The notes below the pieces were generated by a model. It ran no database searches and was not told where the DNA came from. It saw nothing but the letters and a program-made list of their open reading frames with translations. A program made the translations under genes and the position numbers. This document shows positions 1 through 9,341 of a DNA stretch of 64,000 nucleotides, one piece after another (position 1 is the first letter of the stretch; every line of letters begins with the position of its first letter). The stretch spans positions 332,229-396,228 of the forward strand of contig NZ_JACHHP010000003.1 in NCBI RefSeq assembly GCF_014202825.1, in the 5' to 3' direction. Source of the DNA: Chiayiivirga flava. Lineage in GTDB: Bacteria; Pseudomonadota; Gammaproteobacteria; Xanthomonadales; Xanthomonadaceae.

Positions 1-31
1 TTTTTTTCTTTCATCAAACAGGGGTCATGCC

Positions 32-310
32 ATGTCCAATATCATCGGGTTTCTCGAATCCATCGGCCGCACGCGGCTGTCCGAGGCGCAGTACGCCGCC
101 GCCGTCGCCACGCTCGACATCGACGCCGCGCAGCGCGACGCGCTGCTGCGCCGCGACGCGGGTGCGCTCAACGATCTGCTCGGCGGTCGCGCCACGCAGA
201 TGATGATGATGCTGTTCCCGGTCGAAGAGCCGCGGAAGCAGGACGACGAGCCGGCCGACGACGATCGCAAGGATCGCGACGAGCCGTCGGAGTCGATCCG
301 CCGCCACTGA
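32..310 (+). CDS. Small hypothetical protein, charged C-terminus
   Basis: Not recognised as a known family. The 92-residue product has an N-terminal half that looks helical and soluble, then a hydrophobic run of methionines near residues 57-60, and ends in a highly charged Asp/Glu/Arg/Lys-rich tail. No signal peptide or metal motif is visible. An AGGGG run lies shortly upstream of the ATG and could serve as ribosome binding site. It is followed 20 bases later by the diguanylate cyclase gene on the same strand, so the two may be co-transcribed. The 31 bases before it are the window edge, so its promoter is not seen. Confidence 0.6.
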   Translation: MSNIIGFLESIGRTRLSEAQYAAAVATLDIDAAQRDALLRRDAGALNDLLGGRATQMMMMLFPVEEPRKQDDEPADDDRKDRDEPSESIRRH

Positions 311-330
311 TCTGGCGACGGAGGTCCGTC

Positions 331-2133
331 ATGCGCGTGCGGTGGGTCCGGCTCGGACTGACGATGCTCTGCGCGCTGCTGCTGGCCGGGCCGATGCAAG
401 GCAGCGCTTCGGACGACATCGAAGCGCTGCTGCAGCAGGCAGAATCGGTGCGCAGCGCCGATCCTGCCGCCTTCGCCGATCTGCTGCACCGCGCCAACGC
501 GCAGGGCGACCGCGCCACGCCGCGGCAGCGCGAGCAGCTGACCTATCTCAACGCCTACGCCGAAGGCTTTGCCGGCCGCTACGACGCCGCGATCGAGGCC
601 GCCCGCGGCCTGCTCGACAGCGCCGACGTCGAGATGCGCTTTCGCGCCGGCGCCTTCATCATCAACAGTTACGCGGTCACGCTGCGTTTCACCGAAGGCC
701 TGCGCCAGCTGGAACAGACGCTCGCGCTGCTGCCGCAGATCGCCGATCCGCAGTTGCGGCAGCACGGCCTGGTGGTGGCCGGCGTGCTCTACAACCAGAT
801 CGGCCAGTACGAACTGGGCCTGCACTACGCCGACCTGATCCTGGCCGAGGCCGACGCGGCGCCCGGCCGCACGCTGTGTTTTGCCGACCAGCTGCGCGTG
901 GAAGCGCTGCAGGGCCTGGGCCGGCTGCCGGGCGACGACGCCCTGATGGAACACGCCATCGAACGCTGTGCGGCGGAGGGCGAGCTCGTCGTGGCGACCT
1001 CGGTGCGCGCCACGCTGGCACGCAAATGGGCTGCCCAGGGCAAACGCGAGCAGGCCATCACCTACCTGCAGAAGCACCTGCCGGACGTACGCGCGACGCG
1101 TTATCCGCGCGTGATCGGCGAAGTCAACTCGCTGCTCGGCGAACTGCTGTTCGCGCACGGCGACCTGATCCAGGCCGAACGCCACGCGCGCGCCGCCGTC
1201 GCGCAGAGCGCCGGCATGGGGTATTCGCTGCCGCTGGTGGCGGCCTACCGCACGCTCTACGAGGTGGCGGACCGGCGCGGCGATCCGGTGGCGGCACTGA
1301 ATCACTACCGGAACTTCGCCGAAGCCGACAAGGCCTACCTCAACGACGTCAACCAGCGCGAGGTGGCCTACCAGATCGTGCGCCAGGAAACCGAGCTCAA
1401 GACGCGCCAGATCGAACTGCTCGATCGCCAGAACCAGGTGCTGCAGCTCGAACAGAAGGTCGATCGGCAGGGGGTGCAGAACACCCGGCTCGTGGCCGCG
1501 CTGCTGGCGGTGATGCTGGTGTCGATCGGCTATTGGGCCTACAAGATCAAACGCGTGCAGCTCTCGCTCAAGCGCTCGGCCGAGACCGACGCGCTGACCG
1601 GCGTGCTCAATCGCCGCCATTTCAGCACGCTCTCGGAGCAGAGCCTCGCGGCATGCGAAAAGTCCGGCGACTGGGCGGCGCTGGTGATGTTCGACCTCGA
1701 CCACTTCAAGGCGATCAACGACAGTTTCGGCCACATCGCCGGCGACTGGGTGCTGCAGCGCGTGACCGAGATCTGCGCGCCGTTCTGCCGGCCGATCGAC
1801 CACTTCGGCCGCCTCGGCGGCGAGGAATTCGCCATCCTGCTGCACGGCGCGGACCTGCGCCAGGCCACGCGCCTGGCCGAAGACTGCCGCGTCCGCATCT
1901 CGCTGATCGACACCGCGCCGAGCGGTCACGACTTCCGTGTCACCGCAAGCTTCGGCGTCGCCAGCGTGGCGACCGCCGGCTATTCGCTGCAGCGGCTGCT
2001 CTCGCAATCGGACGAAGCGCTGTATCGCGCCAAGCACGACAACCGCAACTGCGTGCGCGTGCACACCGGCGACGCGCCTGCGACTGCCGCGCCGCTCGCG
2101 CCTGTCGCCAGCGCCGGCCTGCCGCTGCGCTGA
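331..2133 (+). CDS. TPR-sensor diguanylate cyclase (GGDEF)
   Basis: Predicted membrane-bound diguanylate cyclase that makes cyclic di-GMP from two GTP. The 600-residue protein starts with a signal peptide (about residues 1-27), followed by a roughly 350-residue helical region resembling tetratricopeptide repeats that should lie in the periplasm. A coiled segment, one membrane helix (about 389-408) and a C-terminal GGDEF domain come next. The active-site motif is GGEEF at residues 496-500. An RxxD inhibitory site (RPID, 487-490) sits five residues upstream, so product inhibition is likely. No EAL or HD-GYP domain is present. GGAGG precedes the ATG. The sensed signal is unknown; the TPR part suggests a protein or peptide ligand. 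Confidence 0.93.
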   Translation: MRVRWVRLGLTMLCALLLAGPMQGSASDDIEALLQQAESVRSADPAAFADLLHRANAQGDRATPRQREQLTYLNAYAEGFAGRYDAAIEAARGLLDSADVEMRFRAGAFIINSYAVTLRFTEGLRQLEQTLALLPQIADPQLRQHGLVVAGVLYNQIGQYELGLHYADLILAEADAAPGRTLCFADQLRVEALQGLGRLPGDDALMEHAIERCAAEGELVVATSVRATLARKWAAQGKREQAITYLQKHLPDVRATRYPRVIGEVNSLLGELLFAHGDLIQAERHARAAVAQSAGMGYSLPLVAAYRTLYEVADRRGDPVAALNHYRNFAEADKAYLNDVNQREVAYQIVRQETELKTRQIELLDRQNQVLQLEQKVDRQGVQNTRLVAALLAVMLVSIGYWAYKIKRVQLSLKRSAETDALTGVLNRRHFSTLSEQSLAACEKSGDWAALVMFDLDHFKAINDSFGHIAGDWVLQRVTEICAPFCRPIDHFGRLGGEEFAILLHGADLRQATRLAEDCRVRISLIDTAPSGHDFRVTASFGVASVATAGYSLQRLLSQSDEALYRAKHDNRNCVRVHTGDAPATAAPLAPVASAGLPLR

Positions 2134-2167
2134 CGACCGCCGACGGGACGCGCGCGTTCGGCCACCC

Positions 2168-3022
2168 TCAGCGAAACACCACCGTCCGATGCCCGTTGAG
2201 CAGGATGCGGTGCTCCACGTGGCGGCGCACGGCGCGGGCCAGCACGAGCGATTCGGTGTCGCTGCCCACGCGCACCAGTTCGCGCGGGGTCATGGCGTGG
2301 TCCACGCGGGCGACGTCCTGTTCGATGATCGGACCTTCGTCGAGGTCGGCCGTCACGTAGTGCGCGGTGGCGCCGATGATCTTCACCCCGCGCGCGTGCG
2401 CCTGGTGGTAGGGGCGCGCGCCCTTGAAGCTCGGCAGGAAGCTGTGGTGGATGTTGATCGCGCGGCCGGCGAGCGCGCCGCACAGCGCCGGCGAGAGGAT
2501 CTGCATGTAGCGCGCCAGCACCACGAGGTCGATGTCCTCGCGTTCGATCAGCGCGAGGATGCGCGCTTCCTGCGCGGCCCGGGTCGCGGCCGTCACCGGC
2601 AGGTGGTGGAACGCGATGCCGTACGACTGCGCGAGCGGCGCGAAATCGTCGTGGTTCGAGGCCACCGCGGCGATGTCCACCGGCAGCTGGCCGCTGTGGG
2701 CGCGGAACAGCAGATCGTTGAGGCAGTGGCCCTGGCGGCTGACGAGCACGAGCAGACGCGCGCGGCGACGGGCGTCGTGCAGTTGCCAGTCCATCGCGAA
2801 GGCGTCGCCGAGCGTTGCGATGCGTTCCCGCAGCGCGTCGCCCGGGATGGCCGGCGGCAGGTCGAAATGCACGCGCAGGAAGAAGCGCCCGGATTCCTCG
2901 TCGCCGAACTGCTGCGCATCGAGGATGTTGCAGCCAAGCTCGAACAGCAGGCCCGAGACGCGGAACACGATGCCGGGACGGTCCGGGCAGGCGAGGGTGA
3001 GGATCCAGTCGTTGTGCGGCAT
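2168..3022 (-). CDS. purU: Formyltetrahydrofolate deformylase
   Basis: Hydrolyses 10-formyltetrahydrofolate to tetrahydrofolate and formate, supplying formate to purine synthesis and balancing one-carbon pools. The 284-residue length matches the family. An N-terminal ACT domain (about 1-85, opening with the LACPDRPGI motif) is followed by a formyltransferase fold. The catalytic Asn190, His192 (NIHHS) and Asp228 (ADLDEGP) are all present. The ACT domain separates PurU from PurN, which lacks it; in E. coli this domain senses methionine and glycine. It stands alone, convergent with the cyclase gene on the left and divergent from the yebC-like gene on the right. Confidence 0.96.
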   Translation of the reverse strand: MPHNDWILTLACPDRPGIVFRVSGLLFELGCNILDAQQFGDEESGRFFLRVHFDLPPAIPGDALRERIATLGDAFAMDWQLHDARRRARLLVLVSRQGHCLNDLLFRAHSGQLPVDIAAVASNHDDFAPLAQSYGIAFHHLPVTAATRAAQEARILALIEREDIDLVVLARYMQILSPALCGALAGRAINIHHSFLPSFKGARPYHQAHARGVKIIGATAHYVTADLDEGPIIEQDVARVDHAMTPRELVRVGSDTESLVLARAVRRHVEHRILLNGHRTVVFR

Positions 3023-3213
3023 GCGGCGCGGTCTGCGGAGGGCGGTCGGCGGCCCGCGAGTGTGGCCCGGAAACGGCGTCCCGCCTAGCCGTTCGCCCGT
3101 CGCGCCGCGCCGCGGGCGTCGTCAACCGGCGCGTCATCCTCTACCATCGTCGACCCGGCCGGCCCGCGACGCGGTGCCCGGCGTTCCACCCCGACACACG
3201 AGCAGGAATCCGT

Positions 3214-3933
3214 ATGGGCAGAGGCCCCAGCATCGAAGGCCGCAAGAACGCGGAAGACGCCAAGCGCGGCAAACTCTTCACCAAGCTGATCCGCGAGATC
3301 ACCGTGGCCGCGCGCGGCGGCGCGGACCCCGCCACCAACGCGCGCCTGCGCGTGGGCATCGACAAGGCGCTCGCGGCCAACATGACCAAGGACACGATCG
3401 AGCGCGCCGTGCGCCGCGGGTCCGGCGCCGACGGCGCGGACGACATGCAGGAGCTGCGCTACGAAGGCTACGGCCCGGGCGGCGTGGCGCTGATCATCGA
3501 TGCGATGACCGACAACCCGGTCCGCACCGTGGCCGAAGTGCGCCACGCGCTGAGCAAGAACGGCGGCAACCTCGGCACCAGCGGCTCGGTCGCGTTCCAG
3601 TTCGCGCGCGTGGGCGAGATCGTGGTCGCGACGCCGGACACGGCAAGCGAGGACAGGCTGGTCGAGGTTGCGCTCGATGCCGGCGCCGACGACGTGGTGG
3701 CCGACGCCGGGCACAGCACGGTGCTGTGCGCGCCGGACCAGACCGAGGCGGTGACCGCGGCCATCCGCGGCGCCGGATTCGCACCCGAACGCAGCGACGT
3801 GGTCATGCGCCCCGGCAATCGCGTGGCGGTGGACGCGGACACGGCCGAGACGCTGACCGATCTGCTCGAGTGGCTCGAAGAACTCGACGACGTGCAGGAC
3901 GTCTACCACAACGCGGACCTGCCGCAGACCTGA
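3214..3933 (+). CDS. YebC/PmpR-family protein
   Basis: Member of the YebC/TACO1 family, described in bacteria as transcriptional regulators and more recently as factors helping ribosomes through difficult peptide stretches. The 239-residue length is typical. The N-terminus has the family pattern NAEDAKRGKLFTKLIREI, the middle has YEGYGPGG and the SKNGGNLGTSGSVA segment, and the C-terminus ends DVQDVYHNADLP. The opening MGRGPSIEGRK differs from E. coli YebC (MAGHSKWAN), which marks a separate subfamily. In many genomes yebC precedes ruvC-ruvA-ruvB; those genes are not next to it here. Confidence 0.93.
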   Translation: MGRGPSIEGRKNAEDAKRGKLFTKLIREITVAARGGADPATNARLRVGIDKALAANMTKDTIERAVRRGSGADGADDMQELRYEGYGPGGVALIIDAMTDNPVRTVAEVRHALSKNGGNLGTSGSVAFQFARVGEIVVATPDTASEDRLVEVALDAGADDVVADAGHSTVLCAPDQTEAVTAAIRGAGFAPERSDVVMRPGNRVAVDADTAETLTDLLEWLEELDDVQDVYHNADLPQT

Positions 3934-4028
3934 TCCGCGCCCGTGCCGGCCCGGCGGCCGGCATCGCCGCTTGCGTTACGCGGCACCCGGGATGCGAGAA
4001 TCGCGATCCGACTCCACGCGACCCGACC

Positions 4029-4952
4029 ATGGCCTCCAGTCTCCTCGCCCTCATCGACGACATCGCGACCCTGCTCGACGATGTGTCGATCCTGACCAAG
4101 GTGGCGGCGAAGAAGACTGCCGGCGTGCTCGGCGACGATCTCGCGCTCAACGCGCAGCAGGTCGCCGGCGTGAACGCAGACCGCGAGCTGCCCGTGGTGT
4201 GGGCGGTGGCCAAGGGCTCGTTCGTCAACAAGCTCATCCTGGTGCCCGCGGCGCTGCTGATCAGCTGGCTCGCACCGTGGGCGGTGACGCCGCTGATGAT
4301 GATCGGCGGCGCCTTCCTGTGTTTCGAGGGCGTGGAAAAACTCGTGCACAAGTTCCTTCACAGGCAAGACGACGCGGCCGAGCACGCGAAGCGACTGCAG
4401 GCCGTGGCCGATCCGGCGGTCGACATGGTCCAGTTCGAGAAGGACAAGATCCGCGGCGCGATCCGCACCGATTTCATCCTCTCGGCCGAAATCATCGTGA
4501 TCACGCTGGGCACCGTCGCCACCGCGGACATCGCGCAGCGCATCGGCACGCTGTCGGCCATCGCGCTGATCATGACGGTGGGGGTGTACGGCCTCGTCGC
4601 CGGCATCGTCAAGCTCGACGACGGCGGGCTCTACCTGAGCCGGCGGCAGGGCGAGGGCGGGCTGGCGCGGCTGCAGCGCGCGCTCGGGCGCGGCATCATC
4701 GCGAGCGCGCCGTACCTGATGAAATTCCTGTCCATCGCCGGCACCGCGGCGATGTTCCTCGTCGGCGGAAGCATCCTCGCGCACGGCGTGCCGGCCGTCG
4801 GCCACGCGCTGGAGGCGATGGTGCCGGACGGCGTGGCGGGCACGCTGCTGATGATGCTCGGCGAGGCGGCGATCGGCATTGTCGTCGGCATCGTCGTGGT
4901 GGCGGCGGTGGAAGGCGTCCGCAGGCTGCGCGGCAAGCCGGCCGCGCATTGA
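4029..4952 (+). CDS. DUF808 inner-membrane protein (YedI type)
   Basis: Polytopic inner-membrane protein of the DUF808 family (E. coli YedI), function unknown. The 307-residue product opens MASSLLALIDDIATLLDD and carries the family region VAAKKTAGVLGDDLALNAQQV near residues 25-45. Several hydrophobic segments follow (about 70-110, 155-200, 220-250 and 260-295). The frame is open far upstream over the purU region, but ATG 4029 is where conserved sequence begins, so it is taken as the start. It appears monocistronic. Confidence 0.88.
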   Translation: MASSLLALIDDIATLLDDVSILTKVAAKKTAGVLGDDLALNAQQVAGVNADRELPVVWAVAKGSFVNKLILVPAALLISWLAPWAVTPLMMIGGAFLCFEGVEKLVHKFLHRQDDAAEHAKRLQAVADPAVDMVQFEKDKIRGAIRTDFILSAEIIVITLGTVATADIAQRIGTLSAIALIMTVGVYGLVAGIVKLDDGGLYLSRRQGEGGLARLQRALGRGIIASAPYLMKFLSIAGTAAMFLVGGSILAHGVPAVGHALEAMVPDGVAGTLLMMLGEAAIGIVVGIVVVAAVEGVRRLRGKPAAH

Positions 4953-5021
4953 GGTTGCATGGCATTCGGGCGGGCGCGGCGCCGCTGAAACGTTCGCGCG
5001 CGCTTTCGCGTTCCTGAAGAC

Positions 5022-5834
5022 ATGGTCCCGATCCGTCTCCCCATCCTTTCCCGCGTCCGTGCTCGCCGGCATCCCGTGCGTCAGGCGCTGGTGCTGGCCG
5101 CGCTATTGTCCGCCGCCAGCGCGGCGGCGCAGGCCCCGGCCGAACGCGATACCGCCAAACCCGTGCTCGGCGTGCTCAAGCTGCAGGACGAAACCGGCGC
5201 GATGCCGTTCCAGGGCGGTGTCGGCCGCGTGCTGACCAACATCCTCACCAACGAACTGGCCGCGCGGCCGGCCTTCACCGTGGTCGAGCGCCGGCGGCTC
5301 ATGGCGATCCTCGAAGAGCAGGACCTCGCCGCGTCGGGCCGCCTCGCGCCCGGCGACGGTCCGAAGATCGGCCAGCTCACCGGCGCCGACTATCTCGTGA
5401 TGGGCACGGTCACCGCGTTCCAGCGCGGGGTCGAAACCCGGTCCGGCAAGGCCAGGCTGTTCGGTGTCGGCGGCGGCAAGGCCTCGAGCACGGCCTATCT
5501 TGCGATCGATCTGCGCGTGGTCGACACCACCAGCGGCGAGATCGCGTTCGCGCGCACGATCGAAGGCCGCACCACGTCCACGCGCACCTCGGCCGGCATC
5601 TCGCTCGGCGCGGTCGACGCGGGCTACGAATCGTTCAAGAGCGAGGCGGACGCCAAGGTGGTGCGCGCCGCCATCGTGCAGATCACCGACTACCTCGAAT
5701 GCGCAATGGTCCGACGCGACGGTTGCCTCGCGCAATTCGCCGACGAGGAAAAGCGCCGCGTCGACCGCACGCGCGGCGCCATCGAGATCGACGCCGATCC
5801 GGCGTCGTCGAGAACCAGGGATCGACGCCGATGA
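5022..5834 (+). CDS. CsgG-like exported protein
   Basis: Exported protein with the CsgG/curli-assembly type fold. A signal peptide is visible (hydrophobic run near residues 22-37, ending AAAQA). The recognisable region has LTNILTNELAARPAFTVVERRRLMAILEEQD, then GADYLVMGTVTAF and a C-terminal region on substrate-binding like lines (DLRVVDTTSGEIAFART). There is no lipobox and no csgA/csgE/csgF genes are nearby, so this is probably a stand-alone periplasmic or outer-membrane member and not a curli secretion pore. Its stop codon overlaps the next start (ATGA), which implies translational coupling and a shared role. GTG 5076 is a possible shorter start. Confidence 0.8.
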   Translation: MVPIRLPILSRVRARRHPVRQALVLAALLSAASAAAQAPAERDTAKPVLGVLKLQDETGAMPFQGGVGRVLTNILTNELAARPAFTVVERRRLMAILEEQDLAASGRLAPGDGPKIGQLTGADYLVMGTVTAFQRGVETRSGKARLFGVGGGKASSTAYLAIDLRVVDTTSGEIAFARTIEGRTTSTRTSAGISLGAVDAGYESFKSEADAKVVRAAIVQITDYLECAMVRRDGCLAQFADEEKRRVDRTRGAIEIDADPASSRTRDRRR

Positions 5835-6859
5835 ACATCGCCCGCACCGCGCTCCTGTCCGCATTCGCGCTCGCGACCGGCAGCGCCACCGCCGCCACCG
5901 TGCTCGAATACGACACCACCGGCACCTGCGCCACCGAGTTCGACCGCATGCGCTTCGATGGCCTGTACGCACGCATCGACCAGACCATGCAGGACACGCG
6001 CATGTCGACGATCTTCGACGACGGCGAGCAACTCATGCACATGCTGATGCACGACTCGCGCAACGTCATGACGATGGAATCGGACGACGACGCGATCGAA
6101 TTCCAGAGCGATGTCGGCAAGAGCACGCTGTTTTTCGCCGCCAACCAGACACGGGCGCTGACCGGCATGGACACCAACCAGCTGATGGAACAGGCGCGCG
6201 CGACGCAGGCCGCGGCCTGCCCGGAACTGGCGCAGATGGGATTTGCCGATCCGGACTATGCCGACGCCGCCGCGCGCTGCGCGCAGACGATGCAGAGCGC
6301 CGCCGCCGACGGTGGCGCCAACCGCGCCGACAGCATCGGTGCGTTGATCGCGCAGGGCGGCCGCGAGCGCGATGCCGCCGGCCGCGCCGCGCCGCCGCCC
6401 GCCGCAGGCACGGCCTGGAGCACCACCCGCGTCGAACGCGACGGCCGCAGCGAGACCATCGCCGGCATCGACTGCGAGGTAAAGACCACGCGCCGCGGCG
6501 ACACCGTGCTGCTGGAGGAATGCGTCGCGCGGCTCGACACGCTCGGCCTCGACCCCTCGCCGATGCGGCGCATCGAACGGATCGTGAGCATCGGCGAAGG
6601 CATGAGCGCGGGCGTGTCCGAGGTCTATCCCGACATGGATCCCGAGCGCGATCAGCCCGCCAGCCTCCCGCTGCGCCGTACCTGCTATGCCGACGGCAAG
6701 CAGACCGGCACCGCGACGCTGCGCATCCGCCGCGACGTGGAACTCGCCGCCGACGTGTTCGACATCCCGAAAGGCTACACGCCGTTCGACGCCGAGCTGC
6801 CGGACACGCACGGCATCGACTCGATGGACGTGGACGCGCTGCTGCAGCAGCGTCGCTAG
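5831..6859 (+). CDS. Exported hypothetical protein coupled to CsgG-like gene
   Basis: Family not recognised with confidence. The 342-residue product has a signal peptide (about 1-22, ending ATAAT) and no further membrane segment. It is rich in Met and Asp. The first third (residues 60-110) resembles a DUF4412-like beta domain (HDSRNVMTMESDDD). Four or more cysteines are scattered through the mature part (for example CATEF, CPEL, CAQTM, DCEVK), so disulfides are possible. It ends with a leucine/glutamine-rich tail. The ATG overlaps the stop of the preceding CsgG-like gene, and a periplasmic partner of that protein is the simplest reading. Confidence 0.72.
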   Translation: MNIARTALLSAFALATGSATAATVLEYDTTGTCATEFDRMRFDGLYARIDQTMQDTRMSTIFDDGEQLMHMLMHDSRNVMTMESDDDAIEFQSDVGKSTLFFAANQTRALTGMDTNQLMEQARATQAAACPELAQMGFADPDYADAAARCAQTMQSAAADGGANRADSIGALIAQGGRERDAAGRAAPPPAAGTAWSTTRVERDGRSETIAGIDCEVKTTRRGDTVLLEECVARLDTLGLDPSPMRRIERIVSIGEGMSAGVSEVYPDMDPERDQPASLPLRRTCYADGKQTGTATLRIRRDVELAADVFDIPKGYTPFDAELPDTHGIDSMDVDALLQQRR

Positions 6860-6964
6860 GACCCCCGGCGGCGCGTGCCGAGCATCGGCCCGCGCCGCGC
6901 TGTCACATTGCCGCCACGCGGCGCGCGTAGAAAAGCCGGATTCACACCACCGGATCGCGCGTCC

Positions 6965-9298
6965 ATGCGAAAGACCCTCCTGGCCCGCTGTGTCGCCCGG
7001 GCCACCGCCGTCACTCTCGGCAGCGCGGGCCTTGCGGCCGCACAGACACTGCCCGCACCGATGCCGGACGGCAGCACCGCGTTGTCGCTCGACCGCATCG
7101 TGGTGCAGGGCCAGATCACCTACCGCGACCGCCCCGACGCCATCGCGCCGACCCTGGTCTACGACCTCGAATACTTCCAGCGCTTCGAACCCAACACCGT
7201 CGGCGACATGCTCAAGCGCGTGCCGGGCGTGGCCTTCGTCGGCGCGGACATCATGGAGTTCGACGGCGCGCAGCTGCGCGGCCTGACCGGCGGCTACACC
7301 CAGGTGCTGATCAACGGCAAGCAGGTGCCCGGTGCGGGCGACGATCGTTCGTTCTGGGTCGACCGCATCCCGGCCGAAATGGTCGACCGCGTCGAGATCC
7401 TGCGCAGCAGCAGCGCCAATCGCAGCGGCGACGCCATCGCCGGCGCGATCAATATCGTGCTGCGCGACGCCTACCTGTTCGACGGCAGCTATGTGCGCCT
7501 CGGCGCCAACCGCTGGGACGACGGCGAGATCAACCCGACCTTCGGCGCGGTCACCAGCGGCGACGCGCTCGGCGGACGCATCCTCGCCGGCATCAACGTG
7601 CAGGATCGCTACCGCTCGAAGGAAAAGCGCTCGGATCGCTTCGCCGATCCATCGAGGGACGAACTGGTCAGTTTCGAGGACCAGGTCGAGGTCAAGGACG
7701 GCCGCGACTATTCGGGCAACCTGTCCTACACCGCCGAGGTCGGCGAGACCGACTTCTTCAGCGTCGACGGCTTCTACGTCAAGACCGATCGCGACGTAAC
7801 GGAAGTCTCGCGCGAAGTCGAATTCGACGGCGACGACGTGATCGAAGCGAACGTCCCGGGCCTGAACCCGATCGACCAGCGGAACTGGGGCATCGGCGCC
7901 GAGTACGCGTTCGACATGGCCGGCGGTCGCACCAAGTTCGTCGCCGACCACGCCCGCTTCGAGGACGACAGCTCGGTGACCGAAGAGTCGCATGAGTACG
8001 TCAACGGCGAATGGGACGCGTCCGAGGCCGAAGCCGAGGCCGTCGACGCGAAGGACGACGAAACCGGCTTCAGGATCGCACACGAGCGTCCGTTCGGCGA
8101 TGCGGTCGAGATGGAATTCGGCATCGACTACCGCACCAAGGAACGCGCCATCACCTACAGCTACTTCGCCTTCGAAGCCGAGAACGAAGGCGACCCGGTG
8201 GTGTACGAACCCGATGGCGTGGTCGCGAGCGTGATCGAGGAAGACCGTCTCGATCCCTACCTGATGTTTTCCGGCAACGCCGGCGTGCTGGCGTGGGAAG
8301 CGGGCGTGCGCTACGAGACCACCGATTCCGACATCCGCTACGTGGAGGACGGCGAGATCGAAGGCGCCGCGAGCAACGACTACGACGAACTGCTGCCGTC
8401 GCTGCACCTCAAGTGGGACGTGAGCGACAGCGACCGCATCAGCCTGTCGCTGGCGAAAACCGTCAAGGGCCCGAACTTCAACGAGCTGATCCCGGCCGTG
8501 CTCGACGGCGAGTTCGGCGACAACGACTACGTCGGCAACCCGCAGCTGGGCCTGGAAACCGCCCACGGCCTGGACCTGGGTTTCGAACATCGCCTCGGCC
8601 GGCGCGGCGTGGTCGGCGTGAACGTGTTCTACCGCGACGTGAAGGACCTGATCGAGGTGGTCAACACCGGCGAACCGAGCGAGGACGCGCTCGACAGCTA
8701 TGCCGACGACATCGAGGAGTACATGGAGGAGAACGGCGTGAGCGAGGACGAAGCGATCGCCGCCAACCCGTTCGATCCGGACAGTTTCGTGTTCACCTCG
8801 GCCAACGTCGGCGACGGCACGGTCTACGGCGTGGAGTTCGACCTGTCGACGCCGCTGTCCGCGTTCGGGCTGGAGAACACCGGCGTGTTCGCGAACTATT
8901 CGTACCTCAAGAGCGAGGTCACCGATTTCCTCGGCGAGCGCCGCTTCAACGACCAGGCCAAGTCGGTCTACAACATCGGCTTCATCCAGGACCTGCCAAA
9001 CGTCAGCGCGAGCTTCGGCGCGACCTACCGCAAGCAGGGCGATGCGTTCAGCCGCATATTGGCCGAGGAAGTGCTGATCCGCTACGGCGAGGATCTGGAG
9101 CTGTTCGTCGAGAAGCGTTTCGGCGACAGCGTGTCGGTGCGCCTGACGGCCGCGAACCTTCTGGACGCGTCGAAGGACGAATTCTTCGACAAGTTCGACA
9201 ACCTCGGCGACCAGATCGCGCGCGATTACGACGAGTACGAAGTGGAAAGCGAAGAGGCAGGTCCCAGCTACCAGGTGGTGATGCGATGGGCGTTCTGA
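6965..9298 (+). CDS. TonB-dependent outer-membrane receptor
   Basis: Outer-membrane active transporter of 777 residues. A signal peptide (1-26, ending LAAAQ) is followed by a TonB-box-like stretch (DRIVVQGQ), a plug domain (NTVGDMLKRVPGVAFVG, then GYTQVLINGKQVPG and IPAEMVDRVEILRSSSA) and a beta barrel ending in the expected terminal aromatic (YQVVMRWAF). ATG 6965 is chosen because the signal peptide starts there. The substrate is unknown. Predicted loops are unusually acidic, with one insert near residues 575-600 carrying many Asp/Glu (EDALDSYADDIEEYMEENG), which hints at cationic or metal-complexed cargo. No TonB/ExbBD or regulatory partner is adjacent. Confidence 0.93.
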   Translation: MRKTLLARCVARATAVTLGSAGLAAAQTLPAPMPDGSTALSLDRIVVQGQITYRDRPDAIAPTLVYDLEYFQRFEPNTVGDMLKRVPGVAFVGADIMEFDGAQLRGLTGGYTQVLINGKQVPGAGDDRSFWVDRIPAEMVDRVEILRSSSANRSGDAIAGAINIVLRDAYLFDGSYVRLGANRWDDGEINPTFGAVTSGDALGGRILAGINVQDRYRSKEKRSDRFADPSRDELVSFEDQVEVKDGRDYSGNLSYTAEVGETDFFSVDGFYVKTDRDVTEVSREVEFDGDDVIEANVPGLNPIDQRNWGIGAEYAFDMAGGRTKFVADHARFEDDSSVTEESHEYVNGEWDASEAEAEAVDAKDDETGFRIAHERPFGDAVEMEFGIDYRTKERAITYSYFAFEAENEGDPVVYEPDGVVASVIEEDRLDPYLMFSGNAGVLAWEAGVRYETTDSDIRYVEDGEIEGAASNDYDELLPSLHLKWDVSDSDRISLSLAKTVKGPNFNELIPAVLDGEFGDNDYVGNPQLGLETAHGLDLGFEHRLGRRGVVGVNVFYRDVKDLIEVVNTGEPSEDALDSYADDIEEYMEENGVSEDEAIAANPFDPDSFVFTSANVGDGTVYGVEFDLSTPLSAFGLENTGVFANYSYLKSEVTDFLGERRFNDQAKSVYNIGFIQDLPNVSASFGATYRKQGDAFSRILAEEVLIRYGEDLELFVEKRFGDSVSVRLTAANLLDASKDEFFDKFDNLGDQIARDYDEYEVESEEAGPSYQVVMRWAF

Positions 9299-9341
9299 CC
9301 GGAGCAGGACGCGCGCTGTCGCGCGCCTGCGCAGCGCGGCC

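Noticed and set aside
2532-4028. Long upstream extension of the DUF808 frame
   Set aside because: The extension overlaps purU and the yebC-like gene in another frame and is Arg/Pro low-complexity; conserved sequence starts at ATG 4029.
5690-8590. 966-codon antisense frame opposite the TonB receptor
   Set aside because: Shadow of the receptor and its upstream neighbour; no signal peptide or motif.
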